From Lachnospiraceae bacterium (GTDB lineage: Bacteria > Bacillota_A > Clostridia > Lachnospirales > Lachnospiraceae), in assembly GCA_024683935.1 (NCBI GenBank), contig JAIKXV010000012.1, positions 1 to 64,000 on the forward strand: a DNA stretch of 64,000 nucleotides. Direction: 5' to 3'. Each line of letters starts with the position of its first letter. The stretch's first letter is position 1. Below the pieces are notes generated by a model that was not told the origin of the DNA, made no database searches, and was given only the letters and a program-made list of their open reading frames with translations. The position numbers and the translations under genes are program-made. This document shows, in pieces, positions 24,973 through 33,518 of this stretch.

Positions 24973-26016
24973 CTACTTCTTGTACAGCGTGTCCAGCTGC
25001 TCCCGCAGGGTCTTCAGGGCGTGAGCCACCTTTTCGTAATCCATTCTCTTCGGTCCGATGATACTCATCATTCCCTTCATATTGTCCCCGAGTTCATAAG
25101 TGGCAGTAACCACGGAGCAGTCCTTCATGGACTCTATCGGAGACTCATTACCGATGTATACCTGTATTCCCGACTTTCCTTCCTCTCCCTCAGCCGGAGT
25201 CTTGGAAAGTGATTCACTGATGAGATTGCCGAACTGGTTCTTTTCCTCAAAGGTACTGATGATCTCGCTGGCCTTCTGGTTATCCGCAAGCTCCGGATAT
25301 TTGAAGATATTATTGGCACCGCTGGTGTAAATCTCCAGATCTTCATCTGCCCTGACCGCTTCTGCCACCGCATCAATAACCTCTGCAATGACGTCGGAAT
25401 GTATCCCGGCTCTTTCCTTTATAAGGGTGATAAGCCCGAGGTTTATCTCCTCTAAGGACAGCCCGTTCAGGTGGGTATTTAAGAGAAGGTTCAGCTTCAG
25501 GAGAGTATCGTCATCCATCTCTCCGTTTACGCTTATCATCTTGTTCTTGATGATATTTCCCTCGACCACGATGACTGCCAGGATATTCCCCTCATCCACC
25601 CTGGACAGCTGTATGAATTTCAGCTTGTTCCTGTGTATCTGGGGTGAAGAGATCAGGGCGGCATAATTGGTATTGTCCGCCAGCAGCTTCGCTACCTGCT
25701 TCAGGAGTTCTGAAAGCTCCCCGGCCTTTTCCACCACCATGTCATGCATGTCGGATACTTCCTTTTCCTTATCCGCCATCATGCTGTCCACGTAGAACCT
25801 GTAGCCCTTATCTGATGGGATACGTCCCGAGGAGGTGTGGGGCTGAAGGATATAGCCCATTTCCTCAAGATCCGACATCTCATTCCGGATAGTCGCCGGA
25901 GAAAGCTTGATATCCAAATACTTGGAAAGGGTTCTGCTGCCTACCGGATCACCGGTTTCCAGATAATTCCTGATTATCGCCTCTAAAATTTTTGTTTTTC
26001 TCTCGTTTAATTCCAT
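24973..26016 (-). CDS. hrcA: Heat-inducible transcription repressor HrcA
   Basis: HrcA binds the CIRCE operator and represses class I heat-shock genes; its folding depends on GroE. The 347-residue protein has an N-terminal winged helix (KILEAIIRNYLETGDPVGSR, then LSPATIRNEMSDLEEMGYI) and a C-terminal GAF-like domain ending in GPKRMDYEKVAHALKTL. It is the first gene of the operon and lies 19 nt downstream of its own operator, so it is autoregulated. Confidence 0.96.
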   Translation of the reverse strand: MELNERKTKILEAIIRNYLETGDPVGSRTLSKYLDIKLSPATIRNEMSDLEEMGYILQPHTSSGRIPSDKGYRFYVDSMMADKEKEVSDMHDMVVEKAGELSELLKQVAKLLADNTNYAALISSPQIHRNKLKFIQLSRVDEGNILAVIVVEGNIIKNKMISVNGEMDDDTLLKLNLLLNTHLNGLSLEEINLGLITLIKERAGIHSDVIAEVIDAVAEAVRADEDLEIYTSGANNIFKYPELADNQKASEIISTFEEKNQFGNLISESLSKTPAEGEEGKSGIQVYIGNESPIESMKDCSVVTATYELGDNMKGMMSIIGPKRMDYEKVAHALKTLREQLDTLYKK

Positions 26017-26034
26017 AAGCTCCCGGGTGATGTG

Positions 26035-26061
26035 TTAGCACTCATTTAATTTGAGTGCTAA
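26035..26061 (-). promoter_or_regulatory. CIRCE operator, perfect copy
   Basis: TTAGCACTC (26035-26043), nine spacer bases, then GAGTGCTAA (26053-26061): an exact match to the CIRCE inverted repeat bound by HrcA. It covers the start of transcription expected from the promoter at 26073-26101. Confidence 0.97.
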
Positions 26062-26072
26062 TATCAATCCAT

Positions 26073-26101
26073 ACGATATCACCCCCTGTATTGTTTGTCA
26101 A
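26073..26101 (-). promoter_or_regulatory. Sigma-A promoter of the hrcA-grpE-dnaK-dnaJ operon
   Basis: On the minus strand TTGACA (26101-26096), 17 nt, then TATCGT (26078-26073). The CIRCE element begins about 12 nt after the -10 box. Confidence 0.8.
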
Positions 26102-26120
26102 CAGAATTTTTAAAATGATT

Positions 26121-26142
26121 TCAGCGGCCCGAAGACCGCTGA
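26121..26142 (-). terminator. Terminator of the GT-C membrane protein gene
   Basis: TCAGCGG (26121-26127) pairs with CCGCTGA (26136-26142) around an 8-nt loop. The hairpin is 10 nt beyond the stop of the gene at 26153-27895; the T-rich part that follows on the minus strand is interrupted, and T is abundant on the plus-strand side as well. Confidence 0.6.
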
Positions 26143-26152
26143 TTTTTATTTA

Positions 26153-27895
26153 TTATTTCAGTTTCCAGATTTCCGTGTCCCAGACCTGCCTGCCTGTACG
26201 CAGGGCGTAGGTCCCGCACTTTTCATATTTCAGTTTCAGGTCATCCCGGTCAAAGACCTCATCCGTTCCCTCTATATAGGAAACCATGGAATATTCTCCG
26301 TTCCTCACCCGCTCCTTCAGTTTTTTCCGGAAATCCAAATGAGATGTGAAGATCTCTCCGGCGTAGGGATATCTCGCCTGCATATCGGGATGTTTATTGT
26401 AGCTGTTGTAAAATTTCTCCGATACCACGAAGGGCTGGCCGTAATTATATACGTAAATATCATGATGTATGCCGTAGTATCCGAGCAGGGGGTAGAGATA
26501 CATATCCCCGGGGTGTTCATCCAGGACCTTTTCCGCCTTTTCCCACTCGGCGTGGTCCTCCTCAGAAAGAGGAGATATGGGCAGCCGCTCGTCCGCCCTG
26601 GATATCGTAAATCCGAGAAGCATCAGGAGAAAAGCCGACAGTATCAAAAAGGATGTCCTTTTATTGATGCCGTAGAGTCCCCTTTCACTTAAGATCATGC
26701 TGAGCTTCTTATATAGAACCAATGCCCCCATGACTAGAGCCGGTATAAAGAGTTCCAGATAATAGGAAAGCCAGGCACCGTCATTTCTTCCGAGATAAGT
26801 AAGACAGATCCCGGAAACCGCCATATGTATCAGCATCAGGATGTCAAATTCATCGATGCCGGCGTTTTTCCCCGCTGCGGCAATCCTGTCAGCAAACTTC
26901 CCGGCGCTTCCGTTAACCTTCAGAGCCTTCCATTCCCTCAAAAATCCTATAAAGAAATAGAGACAGCAGGCAGCCTCCGCCACGAAAAACATAAGGAATA
27001 TGCCGCCTATCGACATCAGCTGCTGGAAGTTGTACTCCATACCGCTGAGCTTTACATCCCCGCGCCTTACCGTGGATGCAACGCCCTTTCCCGGTCCCTT
27101 TGCAAAGTAAAACATGTAGGTTTCAAAAAGGGGACAATTGATCTTCAGGAAAGCGTATACTGCAGCAGCCGTGATACCAAAGGACGCGAGATACTTTGCC
27201 GTGCTCTTTATTCCCCTGAATAAAAATAAAAAGATCACCGCCGTTCCCGCGATCAGCAGAAAATACTGCTTCGTAAAAAAGATCACAACAGTCAGGATCC
27301 CGCAGATTATCTCCTTCCCCCTAAAATCCTTTGCGGAAAGAAGAAAAAGGATGAGCATCATAAGGAAAAGCCCCATGGTGTCCGGAACCGCATTCACGTA
27401 ATTATACCGCCAGCTGCAGTTTATAAGGAAAATAAAGCCGGCAACCCCGAGTGTAAGGGAACCCGTCTTTTTCCATACCATATAAAAGGCCAGAGCCGAA
27501 GACGCCATGATACAGATAAAAGTCACAGCGTAGTGCAGCAGCACTATATCGGGCGAAAGCCCCAGGGCGTTTAACAGTGTTCCGATCCCCGCTGTCACAA
27601 GGGAATACAGGGGTCCGTACAGATAGATAAAGGGCGGCAGCTCCCCGTCAAGCGAGCTTAATGCGTAAGGATTATTACCCTTCATCAGCTCCATTGTCAT
27701 AAATACATTGGCGCTTTCCCTGTATTCATTGGGGATCTTCAGATCCGTTACTGTATGGGCAAGTATCCCGGTGATCATGTAAAGCGCCACAAAGACCAGC
27801 GGAATAAACATGATCCCTATTATTTTTTCGTATGTGGATTTTTTCGAAAAAGAAAGCCGGATGCTTTCGTATCCGGCTTGTAAATTTTTAGCCAT
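26153..27895 (-). CDS. GT-C-fold integral membrane glycosyltransferase-like protein
   Basis: The 580-residue protein has about 11-12 hydrophobic helices and a soluble C-terminal portion (about 440-580), as in ArnT/PMT/GT39-type enzymes that use polyprenyl-phosphate sugars outside the membrane. The first extracytoplasmic loop after helix 1 (LKIPNEYRESANVF, then NPYALSSLDGELPPFIYLYGPLY) occupies the place of the acidic catalytic motif of such enzymes. I cannot assign donor or acceptor. It is separated from hrcA by a terminator and the hrcA promoter, and lies just downstream (17 nt) of the DUF6465 gene on the same strand, sharing its transcript perhaps by chance. Confidence 0.6.
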   Translation of the reverse strand: MAKNLQAGYESIRLSFSKKSTYEKIIGIMFIPLVFVALYMITGILAHTVTDLKIPNEYRESANVFMTMELMKGNNPYALSSLDGELPPFIYLYGPLYSLVTAGIGTLLNALGLSPDIVLLHYAVTFICIMASSALAFYMVWKKTGSLTLGVAGFIFLINCSWRYNYVNAVPDTMGLFLMMLILFLLSAKDFRGKEIICGILTVVIFFTKQYFLLIAGTAVIFLFLFRGIKSTAKYLASFGITAAAVYAFLKINCPLFETYMFYFAKGPGKGVASTVRRGDVKLSGMEYNFQQLMSIGGIFLMFFVAEAACCLYFFIGFLREWKALKVNGSAGKFADRIAAAGKNAGIDEFDILMLIHMAVSGICLTYLGRNDGAWLSYYLELFIPALVMGALVLYKKLSMILSERGLYGINKRTSFLILSAFLLMLLGFTISRADERLPISPLSEEDHAEWEKAEKVLDEHPGDMYLYPLLGYYGIHHDIYVYNYGQPFVVSEKFYNSYNKHPDMQARYPYAGEIFTSHLDFRKKLKERVRNGEYSMVSYIEGTDEVFDRDDLKLKYEKCGTYALRTGRQVWDTEIWKLK

Positions 27896-27912
27896 ATATT
27901 ACCTAAAGCTTA

Positions 27913-28563
27913 TCAGATAGCAAAGCTTCCTGTATCCTCGCCGTTATTAACTGCGAAATAAACTGCCGAATCTTCAGGCTTGATATAGAAAGTAACTTCC
28001 TTTACATCAGAAGCCTTCCTGCCGTAATCCTTTGTCCAGACATCATTGAATCTGTCCTTGATCTGATCGGCGCTGACTTCGCGTCCCCTGAACTGAACAA
28101 CCATTGATTCGCTGGTCTTAACAGCTGCCTTCTTTGCGGGAGCCTTCTTTGCAGGTGCCTTCTTGGCTGCAGGCTTCTTAGCGGCAGTGGTCTTCTTTGC
28201 TGCGGTGGTTGTCTTCTTTGCAGCAGTTGTGGTCTTCTTAGCTGCAGTAGTCTTCTTTGCTGCGCTCTCGGTCTTCTTAGCTGCTGTAGTAGTCTTCTTT
28301 GCAGCAGTTGTGGTCTTCTTTGCAGCAGGCTTCTTAGCAGCGGTGGTCTTCTTTGCTGCGGGTTTCTTTGCAGCAGCCTTGGCAGGTGCCTTAGCGGGAG
28401 CAGCCTTCTCAGCAGCCTTGGGCTCTTCCTTCTTCTCGGGAGCAGCTGCCTTAGGAGCTTCTGTCTTTACTTCTTCCTTCTTTTCTGCACTTGCGGGAGC
28501 AGCTTTAACCTCTTCCTTAACAGGTGCGGAAGCTGCCGCAATAGCTCTTTTCTGTATTGCCAT
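27913..28563 (-). CDS. Histone H1-like Ala/Lys/Thr-rich protein with DUF6465 domain
   Basis: The 216-residue protein has a strongly basic low-complexity part (residues 1-145) made of AAKKTT/AAKKPA/APAKKA units, like the tails of bacterial histone H1-like proteins, and a folded C-terminal domain (about 150-216, VVQFRGREVSADQIKDRF and EVTFYIKPEDSAVYFAVN) that matches DUF6465, common in Lachnospiraceae. The basic tail should bind nucleic acid; the domain's role is unknown. An ideal sigma-A promoter at 28611-28639 and a GGAGGG ribosome site suggest high expression. DNA repeats inside the gene encode the tail and could vary in number between strains. Confidence 0.8.
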   Translation of the reverse strand: MAIQKRAIAAASAPVKEEVKAAPASAEKKEEVKTEAPKAAAPEKKEEPKAAEKAAPAKAPAKAAAKKPAAKKTTAAKKPAAKKTTTAAKKTTTAAKKTESAAKKTTAAKKTTTAAKKTTTAAKKTTAAKKPAAKKAPAKKAPAKKAAVKTSESMVVQFRGREVSADQIKDRFNDVWTKDYGRKASDVKEVTFYIKPEDSAVYFAVNNGEDTGSFAI

Positions 28564-28610
28564 GATCTTTTCCCTCCAGAAAAAATATACAAAATTTCCT
28601 CTAAATCTGA

Positions 28611-28639
28611 ATAATAGCCCTAAAATCGCGATGTGTCAA
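28611..28639 (-). promoter_or_regulatory. Strong sigma-A promoter of the histone-like gene
   Basis: On the minus strand TTGACA (28639-28634), 17 nt, TATTAT (28616-28611). The predicted transcript start is about 40 nt before the ATG at 28563. Confidence 0.8.
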
Positions 28640-28756
28640 CGGTTTAAGCTCTTTTCCGTTAAATATTCCTTCAATTAATGTGTAAAAAACGTATCCCTGT
28701 AAGCAAAAATGTGAGATACTTTAATGCAGGACTACACCGTTTCGAAAGGAGGATCC

Positions 28757-31700
28757 ATGTCGGCAATTACTTATGAAAACACTCTTACCATCAGAGAGCT
28801 CCTCGAAAAAAGCGAAGAAAACTTTGCTTCCCTGCCCTTTTTACGATATGAAAAGGACGACCTGATATACAACATCAGCTACGGCAGTTTTGCAGGACTA
28901 TGCCGCATCATCGGTTCATTCATAAATGATCTGCGTAAGGAATACGGACGGCAGGTTCATGTGGGATTCTTCGGTTCTTCCTCTGCCCACTATGTTTCAG
29001 CCCTGATCGGCACCATGGCTTCGGGAAACGTGGCGGTGCCCCTGGACTACCAGATGGATCTCGAGCATCTCACGGAATGCCTGAAAAGAGCCGAAGTGGA
29101 CATTCTTTTCTATGACCGTGTCCATGAGCCTCTGATCTCCGATGTAAAGGAAAACCTCCCTTCGGTCAAAGCTTTTTATTCCCTGCAGTCAGTTAAAAAG
29201 ACTCCCTGTCTGAATGACATACTGAAAAACCCGGCCTACACCGGGAAAACCTGGGCTGAAGGCAGCGAGGATCCTGTCGTTGAGAAGGACACCCTCGCCA
29301 TGGTCTTATTCACCTCAGGAACCACCGGACACAGCAAGGGCGTAATGCTCACCCATCATAACCTCGTGGGAAATACCCTTTCCCAGGAAAGAGTGGACTA
29401 CCCCGGAAAGCCGGTTGCTTTAAGCGTTCTTCCCATACACCACGTATTCTGTATAAGCGTTGACTTCCTCTATATCATGAGCTACGGCGGAGTCACCTGC
29501 ATCAACGGCGAGATGTCCATGCTGGCAAAGCATCTTCTCCTCTTTGATCCGATGATAATACGTATGGTGCCTATGATCGCCAAAGCCCTTTACAATAAGA
29601 TCGCTACCCTGGCGTCATCAGACCCCTCCCTCACAGAAGAGGATGTGGTGCACCAGGTTTACGGAAAGAGCCTCTTCCGTATAGTCTGCGGAGGCGGCGG
29701 CCTCTCTCCCGAACTGGCACAGAAATACACGAATTTCGGCATCAATATCGGCCAGGGCTATGGCATGTCCGAGTGCTCTCCCATTATCTCAGAACCTGTT
29801 ATGAACAGGCCTGACAAGGTCACCTCAGCCGGAAAGGTGCTGGATCATGTGGAAGTCCGCATCGCAGACGACGGAGAGATACAGGTACGTTCTCCCTTCG
29901 TGATGCAGGGCTACATGAACGATCCCGAGCTCACAAAGGAAGCCTTTACCGAGGATAAGTGGCTCAGAACCGGAGATATAGGATATGTGGATGACGAAGG
30001 TTTCCTGTATCTCACGGGCAGGCTCAAAAACCTCATCATCCTGAGCAACGGCGAGAACGTTGCGCCGGAAGAGATCGAGGACTCCTTTATTTCCGAACCC
30101 CTTATTTCGGACATCATAGTTTACGGCGAAAATGACATGATCTCCTGCGAGATCTATCCCGATTTCCTGTATGCGGAAAAGAAGGATATCCGCGATATTG
30201 AGCTGGAACTGAACCGTATAGTAAGAGAGCACAATGAGGGACTGCCTCCCTTCAAGCGGATACTGCACGTCCGCATGAGAAAGTCTCCCTTCAAGAAGAC
30301 CACTTCCGGAAAGATAATAAGAAATGTCTTTCTGGAAGAAAAAAGAGAAACAAAGGATGCGGTCAAAAATCTCCGCAAGCCGGAAACCGACACGGAAAAG
30401 AAGATCTATGACTGCTGTGCGGAGATTCTCGGCCATAAGAGATTCGGCATCGATTCCGATCTCTACACCCAGGGACTGGACTCCTTCGGCAGCATACTGC
30501 TGATCACCAATCTGAAGGAACAGCTGGACTACACCCTGACCCTCCCGGAACTGATGGAAAACCCCACGGTTTCCGGTCTCGCCATTCTCCTTGCGAAGAA
30601 GGAAAATGAAGAAAAGGTGGATCTCAGCATAAGGGATAAATATCCTCTCGCTCCCACCCAGATGTATTTCGCCTATGTTATACGCGGAAATACCACAGGA
30701 AATCTGCCCTACTTCCTGAAGCTTGATAACAGGGTGGATCTTGACCGTCTGGAAAATGCCATAAGGGGGCTCTTCAGGATACATCCCGCCCTCTCCGGCC
30801 GGATAGAGCCCGGTGAAAACGGAATGCTGGAATTCTTCCGGGACGACGAAAGGGAACCCCTTATCGAGAGAGGGGAATACAGCGAAGAAGAATGGGAAGA
30901 GAAAAAAGAAACCCTGCTGAAGCCCTTCATGTACACAAAGGGTGAAAACCTCTACCACGCCGGTATCTACAAGGCTGAAAGCGGAAAATACCTCTTCCTG
31001 GACGTTGCCCACATTATCGGCGACGGTATGACCATGAATATCCTCTTTGAGGATCTGAACGCCCTGTACGCAAATGAAGAGGTGAAGAAATCCGATTACA
31101 GCTACTATGAATATATTTTAGACGACCTGGCCCGCGCCCAGGGAGATTCCAGGATAAAAGAAGCCGGAATATACGTAAATCTCATGCAGGGCTGGAAGGT
31201 GGACAGATCCATACTGGCAAAAATGAACAGCTATGATCTCACCACCGCGCATTACGCCGCCATCAGAGGAGGCTTCACATCGGTCAGCAAGAGAAGGCTG
31301 CAGGGCTTCTGCAGCAGATACGGTGTTTCTGAAAACGCCGTATTCCTGACTGCCTTCAGCTATGCCGTATCCCTTTACGCCGACAGTGATGACGTGACCA
31401 TTACCAGTATCCACAGCGGACGTATTGACGGCAGATGGTCCCGTATCGCCGGTTGCCTCTTCCGTACGTATGTTTTCCGCTACAAAAAGATAAAGCACGA
31501 AAAGGTTGAAGAGCTCTTAAAGCGGAATGCCGCACAGATCCTCCGCACAATGAATATTCATTTTGCAACCCTTCACGCTGATGAAATGTTCATACAGTAT
31601 CAGGGCGACATCCTGGAAGTACCCCAGGTCGGCGGAATGCTGGCAGAAAGAGTTCCCCAGCAGCTTGATTCCCTGCCCTTCCACCTGATGATACATTCAA

Positions 31701-32392
31701 CGGACAGCGGCTATACCTACGAGCTCCGTTACTGGGAAAACCGTTACGACAGGGAAATGCTCACCATCTTCCTCTCTGTTATGGAAAATATCCTGAAGTT
31801 TATCCCCGACGAATCCTCCGTCAGGAAGTTAAAGGACCGCCTGCCTCAGAAGCTCTTCCCCAGGAACTTCATCATTACGGGAAGCGACCTGAACACCTCC
31901 CTCGGTATGGAAGTGATCGACAAAAAAGCCGGAGATATCCCGGTCAAGGCCTATGTGCTGGACGAATACGGCTTAAAGAAGCCTTACGGAGCCTGGGGCC
32001 GGCTCTATATCCTCGGTTCCAATGTAAAGGGAACCGGTGACACGATAGAGAGTCTATATACCGAAGGCACTCTGCATGATACAGGAATAGTGGCCAGGAT
32101 CACTCCCGACAAAGAGCTGGAAGCTCTCTACCAGTCAGGGCGGATAGTCCTCCGCGAATCCCTGGCGGGGCAGACCTTCGTGGATCTCTACGAGCTGGAA
32201 AGCGCCCTGAAGAGATATCCCGGAATAAAGGACGCAAAGGCCTCCATTATCTTCGGTCAGGATACCCGGTTCTATATCAGGGCGGATCTGACCTGTGAAA
32301 AAGCACCCGAAAAGCAGGCCATTCAGGATTACGTGGCTGAAAAGCTCGGTAAATACATGATTCCGGAGGTTGTAGAATTTACCGATGTATGA
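28757..32392 (+). CDS. NRPS-like protein: acyl-CoA-ligase-type adenylation, carrier, condensation, partial C-terminal subdomain
   Basis: The start at 28757 (MSAITYENT) is preferred to 28724 because AAAGGAGG lies 4 nt upstream; this gives 1211 residues. The adenylation domain (about 1-520) has TSGTTGHSKG at 186-195, GQGYGMSE at 332-339, RTGDIGY at 404-410 and a GENVAPEEIE segment typical of long-chain acyl ligases, then KKTTSGKI. A carrier domain follows with GLDSFGS (phosphopantetheine serine S576). A condensation-type domain (about 630-1040) has AHIIGDG at 751-757: the catalytic second His (H752) and D756-G757 are kept, the first His of HHxxxDG is Ala. The end (about 1060-1211) looks like a degenerate adenylation C-terminal subdomain. 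There is no thioesterase or reductase. Likely it activates a fatty or aryl acid and joins it to an amine or alcohol; the product is unknown. It overlaps the hydrolase gene. Confidence 0.78.
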   Translation: MSAITYENTLTIRELLEKSEENFASLPFLRYEKDDLIYNISYGSFAGLCRIIGSFINDLRKEYGRQVHVGFFGSSSAHYVSALIGTMASGNVAVPLDYQMDLEHLTECLKRAEVDILFYDRVHEPLISDVKENLPSVKAFYSLQSVKKTPCLNDILKNPAYTGKTWAEGSEDPVVEKDTLAMVLFTSGTTGHSKGVMLTHHNLVGNTLSQERVDYPGKPVALSVLPIHHVFCISVDFLYIMSYGGVTCINGEMSMLAKHLLLFDPMIIRMVPMIAKALYNKIATLASSDPSLTEEDVVHQVYGKSLFRIVCGGGGLSPELAQKYTNFGINIGQGYGMSECSPIISEPVMNRPDKVTSAGKVLDHVEVRIADDGEIQVRSPFVMQGYMNDPELTKEAFTEDKWLRTGDIGYVDDEGFLYLTGRLKNLIILSNGENVAPEEIEDSFISEPLISDIIVYGENDMISCEIYPDFLYAEKKDIRDIELELNRIVREHNEGLPPFKRILHVRMRKSPFKKTTSGKIIRNVFLEEKRETKDAVKNLRKPETDTEKKIYDCCAEILGHKRFGIDSDLYTQGLDSFGSILLITNLKEQLDYTLTLPELMENPTVSGLAILLAKKENEEKVDLSIRDKYPLAPTQMYFAYVIRGNTTGNLPYFLKLDNRVDLDRLENAIRGLFRIHPALSGRIEPGENGMLEFFRDDEREPLIERGEYSEEEWEEKKETLLKPFMYTKGENLYHAGIYKAESGKYLFLDVAHIIGDGMTMNILFEDLNALYANEEVKKSDYSYYEYILDDLARAQGDSRIKEAGIYVNLMQGWKVDRSILAKMNSYDLTTAHYAAIRGGFTSVSKRRLQGFCSRYGVSENAVFLTAFSYAVSLYADSDDVTITSIHSGRIDGRWSRIAGCLFRTYVFRYKKIKHEKVEELLKRNAAQILRTMNIHFATLHADEMFIQYQGDILEVPQVGGMLAERVPQQLDSLPFHLMIHSTDSGYTYELRYWENRYDREMLTIFLSVMENILKFIPDESSVRKLKDRLPQKLFPRNFIITGSDLNTSLGMEVIDKKAGDIPVKAYVLDEYGLKKPYGAWGRLYILGSNVKGTGDTIESLYTEGTLHDTGIVARITPDKELEALYQSGRIVLRESLAGQTFVDLYELESALKRYPGIKDAKASIIFGQDTRFYIRADLTCEKAPEKQAIQDYVAEKLGKYMIPEVVEFTDV

Positions 32393-33317
32393 TATCAGTC
32401 CGGAATTCAAAATTCTGAAGAAGATGCCCGTAGTAACAAGGCCTCTTGAGATAAAGCTAACCAATCGTTTTTTTAACAGGCTGATGAAGAAGGAGCTGGA
32501 AAAGCCCGGAATAAAGGTAAAAAGGATCTCCATCCCCTGTGACGTCTCCCCTTCGGGAGCCATAGACTGCCCGGTGATATGCCCGGTAAACTCCAATGAT
32601 GACGATATCCTCCCTGCCGTGATCTTTTATCACGGCGGGGCTTTCGTGTTCCCGGCCTTCCCCTATCACCTGCGGATCGCCCTGTCCACAGCGGAAAAGA
32701 CGGGCTGCCGCGTATTCATGCCCTTCTATGACCTGGCTCCGAAGGTTCTTTCCCCGGTATTTTATGAAGAAGCATTCATAATATACAACTACATTCTTGA
32801 GCACGCCGGAGAGCTAAATATCGACCCGGAAAGGACAGCGGTTATGGGAGACAGTGCCGGCGGCACCCTGTGCGCGAGCCTGAACCTGACATTAAAGGAT
32901 AAGGGGATATGGCTGCCCGCAGCGCAGCTCCTTTTCTATCCCAGCCTTGACGCCAGCCTTCAAAGCGATTCCATGAAGCGCTATACCAACGTTCCCGTTA
33001 TCAACAGCGGTGCGGTAAAGGAGTACTACAGGATCTGCGCTCCCAAAAACGGCGTAACCATAGACAGAAAGATATACTCCCCCGCAGAGTCGCCCGATCT
33101 TTCCGGCATGCCGCCAACCTATGTGGAGACGGCGGAATTTGACTGCCTTCATGATGACGGGATCCTTTATTACACAAGGCTTAAAGAAGCGGGCTGCATC
33201 GCGGAGTTAAACGAAACTAAGGGCACGGTTCACGCCTTTGATTTTGTCCGGGAAAGCAGCATACAGAGAGAAGCTATGGAGAGAAGAACAGAATTTTTGA
33301 AAAAGTATATTTTGTAG
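32385..33317 (+). CDS. Alpha/beta hydrolase, hormone-sensitive-lipase-like
   Basis: This 310-residue hydrolase has YHGGAF (about residues 79-84, oxyanion hole HGG), the nucleophile motif GDSAGG (about 149-154), an aspartate in AEFDCLHDDG and a histidine in TVHAFDF: a complete HSL/acetyl-esterase-type triad. There is no signal peptide. Its ATG overlaps the stop of the NRPS-like gene (ATGTATGA), so the two are translationally coupled, and the hydrolase could release or trim the product of an assembly line that lacks its own thioesterase. The AT-rich 200 nt after it contain a palindrome but no obvious terminator. Confidence 0.85.
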   Translation: MYDISPEFKILKKMPVVTRPLEIKLTNRFFNRLMKKELEKPGIKVKRISIPCDVSPSGAIDCPVICPVNSNDDDILPAVIFYHGGAFVFPAFPYHLRIALSTAEKTGCRVFMPFYDLAPKVLSPVFYEEAFIIYNYILEHAGELNIDPERTAVMGDSAGGTLCASLNLTLKDKGIWLPAAQLLFYPSLDASLQSDSMKRYTNVPVINSGAVKEYYRICAPKNGVTIDRKIYSPAESPDLSGMPPTYVETAEFDCLHDDGILYYTRLKEAGCIAELNETKGTVHAFDFVRESSIQREAMERRTEFLKKYIL

Positions 33318-33461
33318 TTATGTTCACAACGTGTTAACAAACTATTTGAAAAAATTTCATTCACAAATTGAATTTTGTACACAAGATTTGGATATACTCG
33401 TATTATCAAAAAAAGACATACTCCATAGTAGTCAATACTATATTAAAACTTTTTCATAATA

Positions 33462-33486
33462 ATGCCAGGTGCCCGGCACCTGGCAT
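33462..33486. repeat. Perfect 12-bp palindrome
   Basis: ATGCCAGGTGCC (33462-33473), one base, then GGCACCTGGCAT (33475-33486). It lies between the hydrolase gene and the next GNAT gene, both on the plus strand. A hairpin this stable may act as a terminator or processing stop; the TTTT that follows comes 8 nt later. Similar GTGCC/GGCAC palindromes are scattered in other genomes. The remainder of the gap (33318-33461) is AT-rich with no clear feature. Confidence 0.6.
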
Positions 33487-33518
33487 CCTCCCTTTTAAAG
33501 GCAATTTAGAGACATATC

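Noticed and set aside
28140..28420. Internal DNA repeats, looked at as a possible CRISPR or tandem array
   Set aside because: The repeats keep the reading frame of the Lys/Ala/Thr tail, have no unique spacers and are codon-level repetition.
28163..28678. Ala/Phe/Val-rich plus-strand frame opposite the histone-like gene
   Set aside because: It is the antisense of the AAKKTT repeats and has the low complexity that implies.
29825..31012. 395-codon minus-strand frame within the NRPS-like gene
   Set aside because: It is an antisense shadow of a well-supported coding region; composition is not protein-like and there is no start site.
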